Source of the DNA: an uncultured Cohaesibacter sp.
Lineage (GTDB): Bacteria; Pseudomonadota; Alphaproteobacteria; Rhizobiales; Cohaesibacteraceae
Direction of reading: 5' to 3'
Length of the DNA stretch: 64,000 nt
Assembly: GCF_963677725.1 (NCBI RefSeq)
Contig: NZ_OY782507.1
Span: 2,604,001 to 2,668,000, forward strand
In this document: positions 54,967 to 63,305 of the stretch, piece after piece
Position numbering within the stretch: position 1 is the first letter of the stretch
How the letters are laid out: every line of letters starts with the position of its first letter
Program-made: the position numbers and the translations under genes
The notes under the pieces: model-generated
The model's database searches: none
Told to the model about the DNA's origin: nothing
What the model saw: only the letters and a program-made list of their open reading frames with translations

Positions 54967-54981
54967 ATCGGGATTGGCGGC

Positions 54982-55383
54982 TCAGAGCTGATCCCTGAGG
55001 TCGGGGCTACCCATGCTCCGATCTCGCGACGAGGCAGCGCGCAGCTGCAGGATCAAGGCGTCCAGACTGTCGTGGGAAAGCACATTAATCCGCTCGGCCA
55101 GAAGATTGGCCAGTTCGGTCGCTTTGGGATCAAGACCTGCGGTGCGGACCGTTGGATTCGGATCCGAAATCTCCGCCAGACGCTGCAATTCTTCCGCTTC
55201 ATCCCAAATCACGTTGAAATAGCCGATGATCCGCTGAATGAGAAACCAGGTCGGCTTGCCGCGCTTGCCATGTTCGAGCGCGGATAGATAGGCGCTGGAA
55301 ACTTCCAGTCGCTCCGCCATTTCCTTGAGGGAAATGTTGCGTTCCTGCCTCATGCGCCGCAGCTTTGCACCAAACGGGGTCAT
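54982..55383 (-). CDS. XRE-family helix-turn-helix regulator
   Basis: A 133-residue protein. Residues 3-65 form an HTH_3 domain: FGAKLRRMRQERNISLKEMAERLEVSSAYLSALEHGKRGKP. The remaining half, with IQRIIGYFNVIWDEAEELQRLAEISDP and a helical C-terminus, has no motif I recognise. Target and ligand are unknown. It lies 67 bp downstream of the Smr gene on the same strand. Confidence 0.87.
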   Translation of the reverse strand: MTPFGAKLRRMRQERNISLKEMAERLEVSSAYLSALEHGKRGKPTWFLIQRIIGYFNVIWDEAEELQRLAEISDPNPTVRTAGLDPKATELANLLAERINVLSHDSLDALILQLRAASSRDRSMGSPDLRDQL

Positions 55384-55450
55384 GTATCACCGTCCTCAAA
55401 GGGCTTTACAGGCCCGGTTCGAGCTTCAATCGTGTCAGGCTTTAGGTATT

Positions 55451-56077
55451 TTATCCTGATTTGCCCCGTTTTCTCAAGCGCACATGCAAGGCACCTGCGC
55501 CACCGAGTGTCCGGTGCGCTTCTTCAAAACCGACAATCAGCGATCTGATTTCCGGTTCGGACAACCATTTGGGCACCACGCGGCGCAGAACGCCCTTCTC
55601 AGGCCCGACAGAGTAGGTTTCGGTGTCTCCCCGGCTTCCCTTGCCGGTGATCACCAGAACATGCTTGTGGCCCTGGCTGTGGGCGCTGCGCAGGAAACCA
55701 AACAGGGCAGAATGGGCCTCGCGCTGGGTCATACCGTGCAGGTCGATGCGGGAATCGATAAAAGCGCGGCCCCGGACGATGCGCTTTTTTTCCTTCCGGT
55801 CGATTGGGCTGAGCGCTGGCAACGGTTGCGAGCGGCTTTTGCCATTGCCGCCCATACCAGCCTTCTTGAGGTTCAGCATGTCATCCTCACTGGCGCGGCG
55901 GTGCTGAACCGGATGATCCGGGTCAGGCTGATTGATCGGATCAAGCTGGGACCGCTGATCCATATGTTCAATCAGGGCTTTCAATTCAGCGGATTTTCCT
56001 TCCATCGGGGTGACGGTGTCCGCGACTTTCTGCCAGAGCTTGAGATCCTTTTGATTGAGAAGGGGCTTTTTAGCCAT
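55451..56077 (-). CDS. Smr-domain protein
   Basis: A 208-residue protein with a C-terminal Smr (small MutS-related) domain from about residue 105: SRIDLHGMTQREAHSALFGFL and the loop VLVITGKGSRG. Smr domains nick or cleave DNA/RNA branched structures. The N-terminal half is charged and likely disordered, starting with KDLKLWQKVADTVTP. It overlaps the mltA stop by 8 bp, so expression is coupled to it, a pairing widespread in Alphaproteobacteria. Confidence 0.9.
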   Translation of the reverse strand: MAKKPLLNQKDLKLWQKVADTVTPMEGKSAELKALIEHMDQRSQLDPINQPDPDHPVQHRRASEDDMLNLKKAGMGGNGKSRSQPLPALSPIDRKEKKRIVRGRAFIDSRIDLHGMTQREAHSALFGFLRSAHSQGHKHVLVITGKGSRGDTETYSVGPEKGVLRRVVPKWLSEPEIRSLIVGFEEAHRTLGGAGALHVRLRKRGKSG

Positions 56078-57179
56078 TGGCCTGCTCCTTCGCGCCTAAA
56101 GGCACAAGGCAGGTGAAACGAGCCTGTTGCTTGAGACAGCCTGCCAGCTGCCCCGCCGCCTCGCCACTGCCACAGAACAGATCGGCACGGGCCAAGCCCT
56201 TGATGGCGGAGCCCGTATCATGAGCCAGAACCAGCTGGGTGAAGGGAGCAATCTGCGCCGTGTCAAGCGAAGGCAATGCGGTCTCGATCCAGAAGGGCAG
56301 GCCGAATGTGTGTAGATGGCGGTCAACCGCGATGCTGCGCAGGGGCAACAAAGGCACGTGGGCTGCGGATATCGGGCCTGTATCCGGGCTGCTTGGCAAG
56401 GAATCTTCTAGCGGTTTGAAAAAGATATAGGAGGGATTGCGAGCCAGATAGCGCGTGCCATCCTCACCCATAGCCCGCAGATAGGCAATCAGAGCGTCCA
56501 TAGAGATTGAATCGGGGGTGAAATGACCCTCTTCAATCAGCAATTTGCCCAAGGATTGATAGGGATGGCCGGATTTTCCGTCAAAAGCGATGCGCATGGT
56601 CTGGCCATCTGCGAGGCGCAGGCGGGCGGAGCCCTGTATATGAATGATATAGGCCTCAAAGGGATCTTTGAGCCAAAGGAATTCCAGCCCCTGACCCTCA
56701 AGGCCACCGGCCATAATCTCGGCGCGGTTCAGATGCAGGGTGATTTTGCCCTCTCGCTTGCGGGCGAAACTGGTCTCTTCCGTAAAGCCGCACGCCAACG
56801 CTTCCTCTGCCTTGAGGCTGACCAGATCGGACGGACGGCGATGGAGCGGAAAGCGAAACTCCGCATCAGGCACAAGGCGCGCGTCAAACTCCGGCTCATA
56901 ATAGCCGGTCAGCAACCCTTCGCCATCGATGGTGAAGGGCACAAAGCTGCGCTCGAAAAAGCGTCGCGCGTCAGCCCGGGGCAAATCTGAGGGCAAGGCA
57001 AGGGCAGCCTTTGCCACAGCGAGCAAATCATCAACGGCAATAGCCGGGTGGCGACTGGTTGGTGGATGGTCAATCAGGAAAGGGGCAGAATGCCTAAAGG
57101 CGGCAAATGCTGCCCCATGGTCGTGGCCAGACCAACCGGAAAGGCTTTCATAGTCAGTCCGGGTCAGACCAGCCATCAT
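56070..57179 (-). CDS. mltA: Membrane-bound lytic murein transglycosylase A
   Basis: A 369-residue lytic transglycosylase that cleaves the MurNAc-GlcNAc bond and leaves 1,6-anhydro ends. The MltA barrel is seen in GEGLLTGYYEPEFDARL, WLKDPFEAYIIHIQGSARLRL and LARNPSYIFF; the 3D domain includes LVLAHDTGSAIKGLARADLFCGSG with its conserved Asp. No lipobox or signal peptide is visible: an in-frame stop lies 18-21 bp upstream of the ATG at 57179, so the protein as read would not be a lipoprotein. Relatives in Rhizobiales share this. It sits between the Smr gene and the Tim44-like gene. Confidence 0.93.
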   Translation of the reverse strand: MMAGLTRTDYESLSGWSGHDHGAAFAAFRHSAPFLIDHPPTSRHPAIAVDDLLAVAKAALALPSDLPRADARRFFERSFVPFTIDGEGLLTGYYEPEFDARLVPDAEFRFPLHRRPSDLVSLKAEEALACGFTEETSFARKREGKITLHLNRAEIMAGGLEGQGLEFLWLKDPFEAYIIHIQGSARLRLADGQTMRIAFDGKSGHPYQSLGKLLIEEGHFTPDSISMDALIAYLRAMGEDGTRYLARNPSYIFFKPLEDSLPSSPDTGPISAAHVPLLPLRSIAVDRHLHTFGLPFWIETALPSLDTAQIAPFTQLVLAHDTGSAIKGLARADLFCGSGEAAGQLAGCLKQQARFTCLVPLGAKEQANG

Positions 57180-57275
57180 TTCGGTTTTTCCTTCTTCTCA
57201 TCAAACGGGCCCGCAAATCCATCAATGGAAAGGGGCCCGGTTGGCAGCATGGCGGCAATCACTTGCCCGCTTTTG

Positions 57276-58007
57276 TTATTGAGCCGATTCCGTGCCGATC
57301 AGCTTCCAGTTCGGATTGCGGCTGGTTACGTCGCGGGCAAAGGTCCAGATATCGGTGACTTCGTCAATGGCATTCGGGTCGCCTTCCACCACATGTCCGA
57401 TGTCATCCTTGGTGCAAGAGGTGATGGAGGAAACAAAGCGCACGGTGATCTGCGCTTCTCCACCGGCCAGTTCCGCCTCGACAATCGAGGACTTGTTGAT
57501 CCCGATGAAGGTGAAATCGACCCGCAGGCCCTGTTCATCCCGCTCATCAAGCGCCTTGATGAAGCCTGCAAAGACATCACCGGCCAGCAACTTTTTCAAG
57601 GTGCGGCGATCGCCTTCGGCATAGGCGGTGACAATCATCTCATAGGCAGAGCGCGCACCTGCCATGAAAGATTCCGGATCGAAGCTCTTGTCGACCGACA
57701 TCAGATGAGTGAGCGCAGCATTGAGTGGCGAGCCTTCCGGCGCGATCTTTTCCAGACGCTGCGCCTTTTCCTCGGCTTCCATTTCCTCTGTCTGGGCCCG
57801 GCCCGGCAAGGAAATGACATTGTCGCCCACATCATCCGCGCGTGGGGCCTCACCTTGGCGTTTGCTTTCCGGATCGGAATAAGGATCATAGGGATCCGCT
57901 TCATTACCGGTGCGCGTGCCAAGAACATCTCGTAGACGCAGGAAAAGCACAACCGCAATCACGAGGAAAATGATGGATGTGATATCGAAACCGAAGACAT
58001 CGGACAT
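57276..58007 (-). CDS. Tim44/TimA-family membrane-associated protein
   Basis: A 243-residue Tim44-like protein. A single N-terminal hydrophobic segment (about residues 9-26: ITSIIFLVIAVVLFLRLRDVL) anchors it; a charged linker follows, then the Tim44 domain (about 100-235) with FDPESFMAGARSAYEMIVTAYAEGDRRTLKKLL and a final WTFARDVTSRNPNWKLIGT. TimA in Caulobacter resembles mitochondrial Tim44, but its function is not settled. The start MSDVFG at 58007 is used; upstream in-frame residues do not match. It is divergent from fxsA. Confidence 0.9.
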   Translation of the reverse strand: MSDVFGFDITSIIFLVIAVVLFLRLRDVLGTRTGNEADPYDPYSDPESKRQGEAPRADDVGDNVISLPGRAQTEEMEAEEKAQRLEKIAPEGSPLNAALTHLMSVDKSFDPESFMAGARSAYEMIVTAYAEGDRRTLKKLLAGDVFAGFIKALDERDEQGLRVDFTFIGINKSSIVEAELAGGEAQITVRFVSSITSCTKDDIGHVVEGDPNAIDEVTDIWTFARDVTSRNPNWKLIGTESAQ

Positions 58008-58149
58008 AGAGTTAGCCTTAATCCATTCGTTTTTTGCAGAAAAAGCCTGCAAGTTTTACAATTCTTTCTATATGTAGGGGAGAGGCGTCGGCAAATCCAG
58101 AAAGGATACAGGCCAGCCCCAAAAAAAGCGCACCCTCATTGGAGTATTT

Positions 58150-58767
58150 TTGATTACGATGCAAAAATCGCTGTTTCCGTTCATCCCATTCCTGCTTTTG
58201 ATCATCCCTGTGCTGGAAATCGGGGTCTTTATTTTGGTTGGCGAGCAAATCGGCGTCATCAATACCCTGCTTGGCATTGTGCTCACAGCCGTGATTGGCA
58301 CCATTCTGCTCCGACGTCAGGGTTTCGCCTTGCTCTCTCAGGCGCAAGGGCAGATGAATGCTGGCCGCGTACCGGGTAAGGAGCTGGCCCATGGGGTGAT
58401 GTTGCTGGCCGCCGGCCTGCTGCTGCTGACACCGGGCTTTGTCACCGATACATTCGGCTTCCTTTTGCTGGTTCCGACCATTCGCGACGGAATTTTTGCC
58501 TTTTTCAAAAGCCGGATCACTCTGGTCAATGTTGGCGCAACGCAGTCTGGCTTTTCCAGCGGCAATGCGGGCGGCACCTATTATCGCAGCTATAGCTATT
58601 CCTCAACCGATACAGGACCCAAAGGCAAAGGGTCAAAAGACTCTTCGGTGATTGATCTTGATGAAGGGGATTTCAATGAAGTCACCGATCATGAAGCCAT
58701 CGAAGCCAAGCCGTCGGATGGAAAAAAAGATTCCAAGGACGGCCAGTCCCCTTGGGAAAAATCCTGA
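58150..58767 (+). CDS. fxsA: FxsA family membrane protein
   Basis: A 205-residue FxsA-type protein. It has hydrophobic segments near residues 9-28 (PFIPFLLLIIPVLEIGVFIL), 35-60 and 75-105, and the characteristic ALLSQAQGQMNAGRVPGKELAHGVMLLAAGLLLLTPGFVTDTFGFLLLVP. The C-terminal 80 residues are hydrophilic. FxsA was named as a suppressor of phage F exclusion in E. coli. The start is ambiguous: GGAG at 58141 is five bases from a TTG at 58150 but fourteen from the ATG at 58159. I list the TTG. Confidence 0.88.
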   Translation: MITMQKSLFPFIPFLLLIIPVLEIGVFILVGEQIGVINTLLGIVLTAVIGTILLRRQGFALLSQAQGQMNAGRVPGKELAHGVMLLAAGLLLLTPGFVTDTFGFLLLVPTIRDGIFAFFKSRITLVNVGATQSGFSSGNAGGTYYRSYSYSSTDTGPKGKGSKDSSVIDLDEGDFNEVTDHEAIEAKPSDGKKDSKDGQSPWEKS

Positions 58768-58954
58768 ACAGGGATCGGTCATTTTGGTCATCCTTGCCTC
58801 GCTTGTCGGGGGGAAAGATGGGCAAATTGGCGTAAAAGCCCCTGCTACAGGGGCCTTGTCCTTGTTTCCCGCCGAGCATCATGCTAGGCGCTAGACAGCG
58901 AAGGATCTCGAACCGGGGTCCTGTATATAGAAACCAATTTACGGGAATAAGTTT

Positions 58955-59452
58955 ATGAGCGACGCACAAGAAAACGGCGCTGCCGAGGGCCAAGAACAGA
59001 AGCTTCCTGGCATGCGCATCCTGGCGCAGTATATCAAGGATCTGTCTTTCGAGAATCCAAATTCACCGGATTCCCTGCGTCCTCGCGAGAATGCCCCGGA
59101 CATCAATGTCCAGATCAATGTCAATGCGACCCCAATCACCGAGACCGAATTCGAAGCCGAGCTGACGCTGAATGCGGAAGCCAAAGACGGCGAAACGGTG
59201 ATGTTCAATGTAGAACTGCTTTATGGCGGCATCTTCTCCATCGTCAACGTACCTCAGGAGCAGCTGCATCCGTTCGTCATGATCGAATGCCCACGTCTGC
59301 TGTTCCCATTTGCCCGTCAGATCATTTCCGATGCGACCCAGCGTGGCGGTTTCCCTCCACTGAATGTCGATCCGATCGATTTTGCACAGCTGTATCGTCA
59401 GCGGATGATGGAACTGGCTGCCAAAGAAAGCGAAGGCCAGACCGAGCAGTAA
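58955..59452 (+). CDS. secB: Protein-export chaperone SecB
   Basis: A 165-residue SecB that holds preproteins unfolded and delivers them to Sec[90 protein letters not shown] and [14 protein letters not shown] are diagnostic. It is convergent with dnaQ; the secB-dnaQ arrangement beside the origin is conserved in Alphaproteobacteria. Confidence 0.98.
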   Translation: MSDAQENGAAEGQEQKLPGMRILAQYIKDLSFENPNSPDSLRPRENAPDINVQINVNATPITETEFEAELTLNAEAKDGETVMFNVELLYGGIFSIVNVPQEQLHPFVMIECPRLLFPFARQIISDATQRGGFPPLNVDPIDFAQLYRQRMMELAAKESEGQTEQ

Positions 59453-59475
59453 GACCTGCTTGCACAGACTTTATG

Positions 59476-59508
59476 AAAAAGCCGACCCTTGTTTGGGGTC
59501 GGCTTTTT
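59476..59508. terminator. Bidirectional terminator between secB and dnaQ
   Basis: AAAAAGCCGACCC-(loop)-GGGTCGGCTTTTT: a 13-bp stem with T-runs on both strands. Confidence 0.9.
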
Positions 59509-59532
59509 TGTTTGTGCCTTGGAGACACAATT

Positions 59533-59548
59533 CGTTTCACGTGAATCC
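59533..59548. promoter_or_regulatory. parS-like palindrome
   Basis: CGTTTCACGTGAATCC matches the parS consensus TGTTTCACGTGAAACA at 13 of 16 positions, in the secB-dnaQ intergenic region and about 3.4 kb from the predicted origin. Confidence 0.5.
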
Positions 59549-59582
59549 GTATGCGCGCAGGCGGGCTTGATTGCCCTTATGT

Positions 59583-60326
59583 TTATTGCCCGCTGTCGGT
59601 TTTGGCCAGTTCTGGCAGATAATCAGCCCACAGGCTATCGCCCTTGATTTCCTTCAGGAAGGCCAGATGTGCCTCGCGGTCCGCCTCGCTCAGGCGAGAT
59701 GGCAAAGGATTGGGGCGTGGACGGGCAGCAACCCTTTGGCGACGCCGCCGTTGGCCATCTTCACTGCTGTCCTGATCGTCCTCTTCACCAGCCAGCATCA
59801 AGCTTGTCTGGCGGCCACCAATCAGTTCGAGATAGACATCGGCAAGGATCTCACTATCGAGCAATGCGCCGTGGAGGGTACGCTTGGTATTGTCGATGCC
59901 AAAGCGGCTGCAAAGCGCATCGAGACTGTTGGGTCCAGCGGGAAATTTTGTCCGCGCCATCGCCAGAGTATCGCGCACCAGATTGTCATCAATCTTCGGA
60001 AAGCCAGCATTTTCCAGCTCCCAATTGAGGAATTTGACGTCAAACTGGGCATTGTGGGCGATGATCACCGTATCCTTGATGAAATCATGGAAGGATTGCG
60101 CCACTGCCGCAAATTTCGGTTTGTCAGAGAGAAATTCCTCAGACAGGCCATGCACCTTGAAGGCCTCTTCAGGCATGTCCCGTTCGGGATTGATATAGAC
60201 GTGATAATTGTTTTCGGTCGGCAGATGATTGATCAACTCGACACAGCCAATTTCCACCACCCGGTCGCCGGTGAAGGGGTCGAGCCCGGTGGTTTCGGTA
60301 TCGAATACAATCTCTCTGAGTGCCAT
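59583..60326 (-). CDS. dnaQ: DNA polymerase III epsilon subunit (3'-5' exonuclease)
   Basis: A 247-residue proofreading exonuclease of the replicative polymerase. Exo I is VFDTETTGLDPFTGDRVVEIG (Asp and Glu), Exo II IIAHNAQFDVKFLNWEL, Exo III HGALLDSEILADVYLEL. A basic linker and a short C-terminal domain, predicted to bind the alpha subunit, follow. GAGGATTCC precedes the ATG at 60326. coaE ends 67 bp upstream. Confidence 0.97.
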   Translation of the reverse strand: MALREIVFDTETTGLDPFTGDRVVEIGCVELINHLPTENNYHVYINPERDMPEEAFKVHGLSEEFLSDKPKFAAVAQSFHDFIKDTVIIAHNAQFDVKFLNWELENAGFPKIDDNLVRDTLAMARTKFPAGPNSLDALCSRFGIDNTKRTLHGALLDSEILADVYLELIGGRQTSLMLAGEEDDQDSSEDGQRRRRQRVAARPRPNPLPSRLSEADREAHLAFLKEIKGDSLWADYLPELAKTDSGQ

Positions 60327-60393
60327 GGAATCCTCTTGCTGCCTAAAGGCCGAATAATGGGGCCAAATTTTCGATGAGTATGCTTCATTCGCC

Positions 60394-60987
60394 TCAAAGT
60401 GAAAAGCGCTGACGAATAGCCTCCAGCACCCTGTCCACCTGTTCTGCTGCATCGTCAAGACTGGTGCCGGTATCGATGACATAGTCAGCCCGCTGGCATT
60501 TTTCAGCATCAGGCATCTGTCGCGCCTTGATGGCTTGAAATTTCTCTGCGGTCATACCGGGGCGGGCCAGCACCCGCGCACGCTGCACATCTTCTGGCGC
60601 AGAGACAACGACAATTACATCGGCGCGCGCCTCCCCCCTGGTTTCAAACAACAGGGGAATGTCAAGCACCACAATTTCTGCACCGCTCTGCTTGGCGGCT
60701 TCGAAAAAAGCGCGTTCCTCTTCATGAACCAGCGGGTGAATGATCGCTTCGAGGCTCGCCATTGCGTCGCTGTTGCCGATCACCTGTTTGGACAGAGCCG
60801 CTCGATCCACTCCGTCAGGGCCTGTGGTGCCGGGAAAAGCCGCTTCGATCAAAGGGGCGGCTCGGCCCGAATAGAGCCGATGGACCGTTGCATCCGCATC
60901 ATGCAAGCGGCAGCCACGTTCGACAAACATTTGCCCTGTCGTCGATTTTCCCATCCCGATAGAGCCAGTCAGGCCAATTTTGATCAT
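60394..60987 (-). CDS. coaE: Dephospho-CoA kinase
   Basis: A 197-residue kinase for the last step of CoA synthesis. The P-loop is [50 protein letters not shown] and [15 protein letters not shown] are typical. It starts 3 bp after the aroE stop. With coaA at 47 kb, both kinases of the pathway are in this window. Confidence 0.96.
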   Translation of the reverse strand: MIKIGLTGSIGMGKSTTGQMFVERGCRLHDADATVHRLYSGRAAPLIEAAFPGTTGPDGVDRAALSKQVIGNSDAMASLEAIIHPLVHEEERAFFEAAKQSGAEIVVLDIPLLFETRGEARADVIVVVSAPEDVQRARVLARPGMTAEKFQAIKARQMPDAEKCQRADYVIDTGTSLDDAAEQVDRVLEAIRQRFSL

Positions 60988-60990
60988 CGC

Positions 60991-61851
60991 TCAAGCCTCC
61001 AGGATCAGGCTACGAAGGGTTTTGGTGACGCTGGGACGCGGACCAAACCAATGCTCAAAGCCCGGCACAGCCTGATGGAGCAGCATGCCAAGGCCATCCA
61101 CCACACCATTGCCACGGGTGCGGGCGGCAGCCAGCAAATCGGTTTCCAGCGGGTTATAGACGATATCGGTCACCAGAGCGGTGGTTGGCAAAGCATCAAG
61201 ACTGATTTCAAGGGCTGGTTGGCCAACCATGCCCAGAGAGGATGTGTTGACCAACAGGTCCTTGCCTTCAAGCGCGACTGAACGCTTTTCCCAGTCTTCA
61301 ACCGCCACCCGGTTGGCAAAGCCAAGTTCAGCAAACAGGGCGGCCAACTCGTCGGCCCGGGCCCGGGTTCGATTCACCAGCGTAACGGTCTTAAATCCGC
61401 GGTTGATCAAACCGTCGATGATAGGACGGGCGGCACCACCAGCCCCAAGGACCAGCGCATGACCAGCGGACTTCTGATCCCAGCCGGGGGCTTGTTGATC
61501 GAGGTTGGCAAGAAACCCATAGCCGTCCGTATTGTCTACATGAAGCTTGTCATCTTCAAACCAGAGCGTATTGGCCGCACCAAGGCGCCTGGCGGTGTCA
61601 TGAATGACATCCACATGGGCCAAGACCGCCTGTTTATGGGGTATGGTGACATTGCCGCCAACATAACCCCGGTCGCGCAACGAGCCGATGAATATTTCAA
61701 GATCTGCTGGCTCGACCGCAAGCTTTTCATAAGATCCGGCAAGGCCATGCTCACGCAACCAGTGACCATGAATGAGCGGTGATTTGGACTGTTCAATGGG
61801 CCAGCCAATGACAAATGCTTTGGGGGCTTTGGGCGCTTCCGGATAGATCAT
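60991..61851 (-). CDS. aroE: Shikimate dehydrogenase (NADP+)
   Basis: A 286-residue enzyme reducing 3-dehydroshikimate in aromatic amino acid synthesis. The substrate-binding IGWPIEQSKSPLIHGHW, catalytic GNVTIPHKQAVL (Lys), NTDGYGF and cofactor loop VLGAGGAARPIIDGL with VNRTRAR are clear. It lies 3 bp after the maf stop; coaE follows 3 bp later, so the three are one tight unit. Confidence 0.97.
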   Translation of the reverse strand: MIYPEAPKAPKAFVIGWPIEQSKSPLIHGHWLREHGLAGSYEKLAVEPADLEIFIGSLRDRGYVGGNVTIPHKQAVLAHVDVIHDTARRLGAANTLWFEDDKLHVDNTDGYGFLANLDQQAPGWDQKSAGHALVLGAGGAARPIIDGLINRGFKTVTLVNRTRARADELAALFAELGFANRVAVEDWEKRSVALEGKDLLVNTSSLGMVGQPALEISLDALPTTALVTDIVYNPLETDLLAAARTRGNGVVDGLGMLLHQAVPGFEHWFGPRPSVTKTLRSLILEA

Positions 61852-61854
61852 CGA

Positions 61855-62475
61855 TTAAAACTCCAACCCGTGGTCGCTTCGCAGATAGGACAGCAGCGGC
61901 AAAAGGGGTAGACCGAGAATGGTGAAATAATCGCCTTCAATTTTTTCAAACAATTGCACGCCCAAGCCTTCGAGCTGATAGCAGCCGACGCTGGAGCGGA
62001 CCTGTTCTCCAACCCGGGCCATATAGCGTCCAACCTGCTCAGGACTCAGAGGCCGCATGGTCAGGGTGGCAGTGGAGACGTGACGCCACAATGTTTCCCC
62101 ATCTTTCACACAGGCCACTGCCGAATGGAGCTGATGGCTTTTACCCGCCATTTCAAGAAGTTGGGCACGGGCTGCAGCATCATTTTCCGGTTTGTTAAAT
62201 CGCTTCTCGCCAATGCCGAGCGTCTGATCCGCCCCGATGACCAAAGCACCGGGATTGCGGCTCGACACATCCATCGCCTTCACCTCGGCAAGCAATTCGC
62301 CAATGTCCTGAGCGCTGCCACCGGCCTCGATAAGAGGTTGTTCGGCGGCCCGTTCGTCAATCTGAGCGGTCTCACACGCAAAAGTCAGGCCAGCATTGGA
62401 CAAAAGGGTGGCCCGGGACTGGCTTTTGGAGGCCAGAATCAAAGGAGGCATCGAATTGGTCAAAAGGGTGGTCAT
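61855..62475 (-). CDS. maf: Maf-like nucleotide pyrophosphatase
   Basis: A 206-residue Maf-family pyrophosphatase, which hydrolyses dTTP/UTP or modified nucleotides. It begins PPLILASKSQSRATLLSNAGL (family SxSPRR variant with SQSR), with the conserved VIGADQTLGIGEKRFNKP and EKIEGDYFTILGLPLLPLL. ATGs at 62502, 62475 and 62451 are in frame; 62475 has GGGATCCC upstream. In Caulobacter-type genomes the PpsR-type gene usually lies beside maf; it is absent here. The predicted origin lies directly upstream. Confidence 0.93.
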   Translation of the reverse strand: MTTLLTNSMPPLILASKSQSRATLLSNAGLTFACETAQIDERAAEQPLIEAGGSAQDIGELLAEVKAMDVSSRNPGALVIGADQTLGIGEKRFNKPENDAAARAQLLEMAGKSHQLHSAVACVKDGETLWRHVSTATLTMRPLSPEQVGRYMARVGEQVRSSVGCYQLEGLGVQLFEKIEGDYFTILGLPLLPLLSYLRSDHGLEF

Positions 62476-62649
62476 CAAAGGGATCCCGTATGTGAAAAGC
62501 ACTTTATCACTTTTTAGAGCAAAGAAAGCGGAAGGGAAACTGTTGATGAGGGCTGGACTCGTGGATTCTTCTCACAGATTCAAAAGGATCAATTTGTTTC
62601 AAAATCGAACGATCTGCCTTATCGGCTCTGGTTATCAACGGCGCGAAAA

Positions 62650-62664
62650 TTAACGGTTGGTTAA
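62650..62664. promoter_or_regulatory. CtrA-type box 1 in the predicted origin
   Basis: TTAA-CGGTTGG-TTAA, an exact match to the CtrA spacing. Confidence 0.6.
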
Positions 62665-62962
62665 GAGTGATTCTGTGCAGATTCTGCTTGCCAGCTTCTG
62701 CCAAAATCGCACTTTTTGCGGCTCTGGGTGGGTTATGCCCAAGGCTCAAAAGTGCGGGATAAGGATTTCTACAATCAGATTTTCGGGCTGATTTCTGTCA
62801 CTTTTTTGTCGTGATTGGGTGGTATGTTTGAGTTCGGTGGCTGATTCTTCCCCAAGCCGAATGGGCCTCAGGGGACAAAGTTGGGTGAATCCGGCGTTTT
62901 AAGTTTTTCTTCACTTTTCCCAAAGCGCCATCCCCAAATGCATTTGCGCAGCGTCGCTTTCG

Positions 62963-62998
62963 TTAACCATGTATTAACTTAGGTTAACAAACAATTAA
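62963..62998. promoter_or_regulatory. CtrA-type boxes 2 and 3 in the predicted origin
   Basis: TTAA-CCATGTA-TTAAC at 62963 and TTAA-CAAACAA-TTAA at 62984. Their starts are 21 bp apart, two helical turns, so two dimers could bind the same face. Confidence 0.65.
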
Positions 62999-63049
62999 TA
63001 CACAAAGTGCGCAAAATTCGTTACCAGTTAATCCTCGCATAATTCAGTT

Positions 63050-63078
63050 TTGACATTGCTCCAGCTTTCTGGATTCCT
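63050..63078 (+). promoter_or_regulatory. Possible hemE promoter
   Basis: TTGACA at 63050-63055 is a perfect -35; the hexamer 17 bp later (ATTCCT) is a poor -10. In Caulobacter hemE promoters lie within the origin. Confidence 0.3.
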
Positions 63079-63128
63079 TGGTCAAAATCTACTTTTCCCC
63101 GCTGTTCAATTTGCGGATAGAGGAGACT

Positions 63129-63263
63129 ATGCCGAAATGGGAGAGGGTTTTCCAAGCGATCTGTGACTCAATTGTGGGCGAAAAAGATATCCCGCAATCC
63201 ACTGCCAATAAGAAGAAACAAATCTTAGAATCTAAGAATCTTTTTATAGGAAAAGCCGATTGA
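63129..63263 (+). CDS. Possible 44-residue small protein upstream of hemE
   Basis: An ATG frame preceded by AGGAG three bases away, encoding MPKWERVFQAICDSIVGEKD then a Lys-rich end (KKKQILESKN). It ends 21 bp before the first candidate hemE start. A short helical peptide is possible, but spacing of the ribosome binding site is tight and codon use does not favour it. A CTTAG/CTAAG hairpin with five Ts overlaps its end (63224-63245). Confidence 0.22.
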   Translation: MPKWERVFQAICDSIVGEKDIPQSTANKKKQILESKNLFIGKAD

Positions 63264-63305
63264 AAATGCTCAGATGAGATCCGGATGAAGAGAGAGACGA
63301 AGACA

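Larger units (their letters stand above)
62503..63284. other. Predicted chromosome replication origin (oriC) between maf and hemE
   Basis: About 780 bp, gene-free apart from one weak 44-codon frame. It holds three exact TTAA-N7-TTAA CtrA-type boxes (62650-62664, 62963-62977, 62984-62998; the last two 21 bp apart), eleven GANTC sites (62556, 62564, 62577, 62669, 62680, 62843, 62887, 63072, 63165, 63228, 63236) and several weak DnaA-like boxes (for example TTATCAACG at 62632). DNA at 62960-63050 is very AT-rich and could be the unwinding element. The same position, next to hemE, is the origin of Caulobacter and Sinorhizobium. No perfect DnaA box was seen. Confidence 0.75.
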
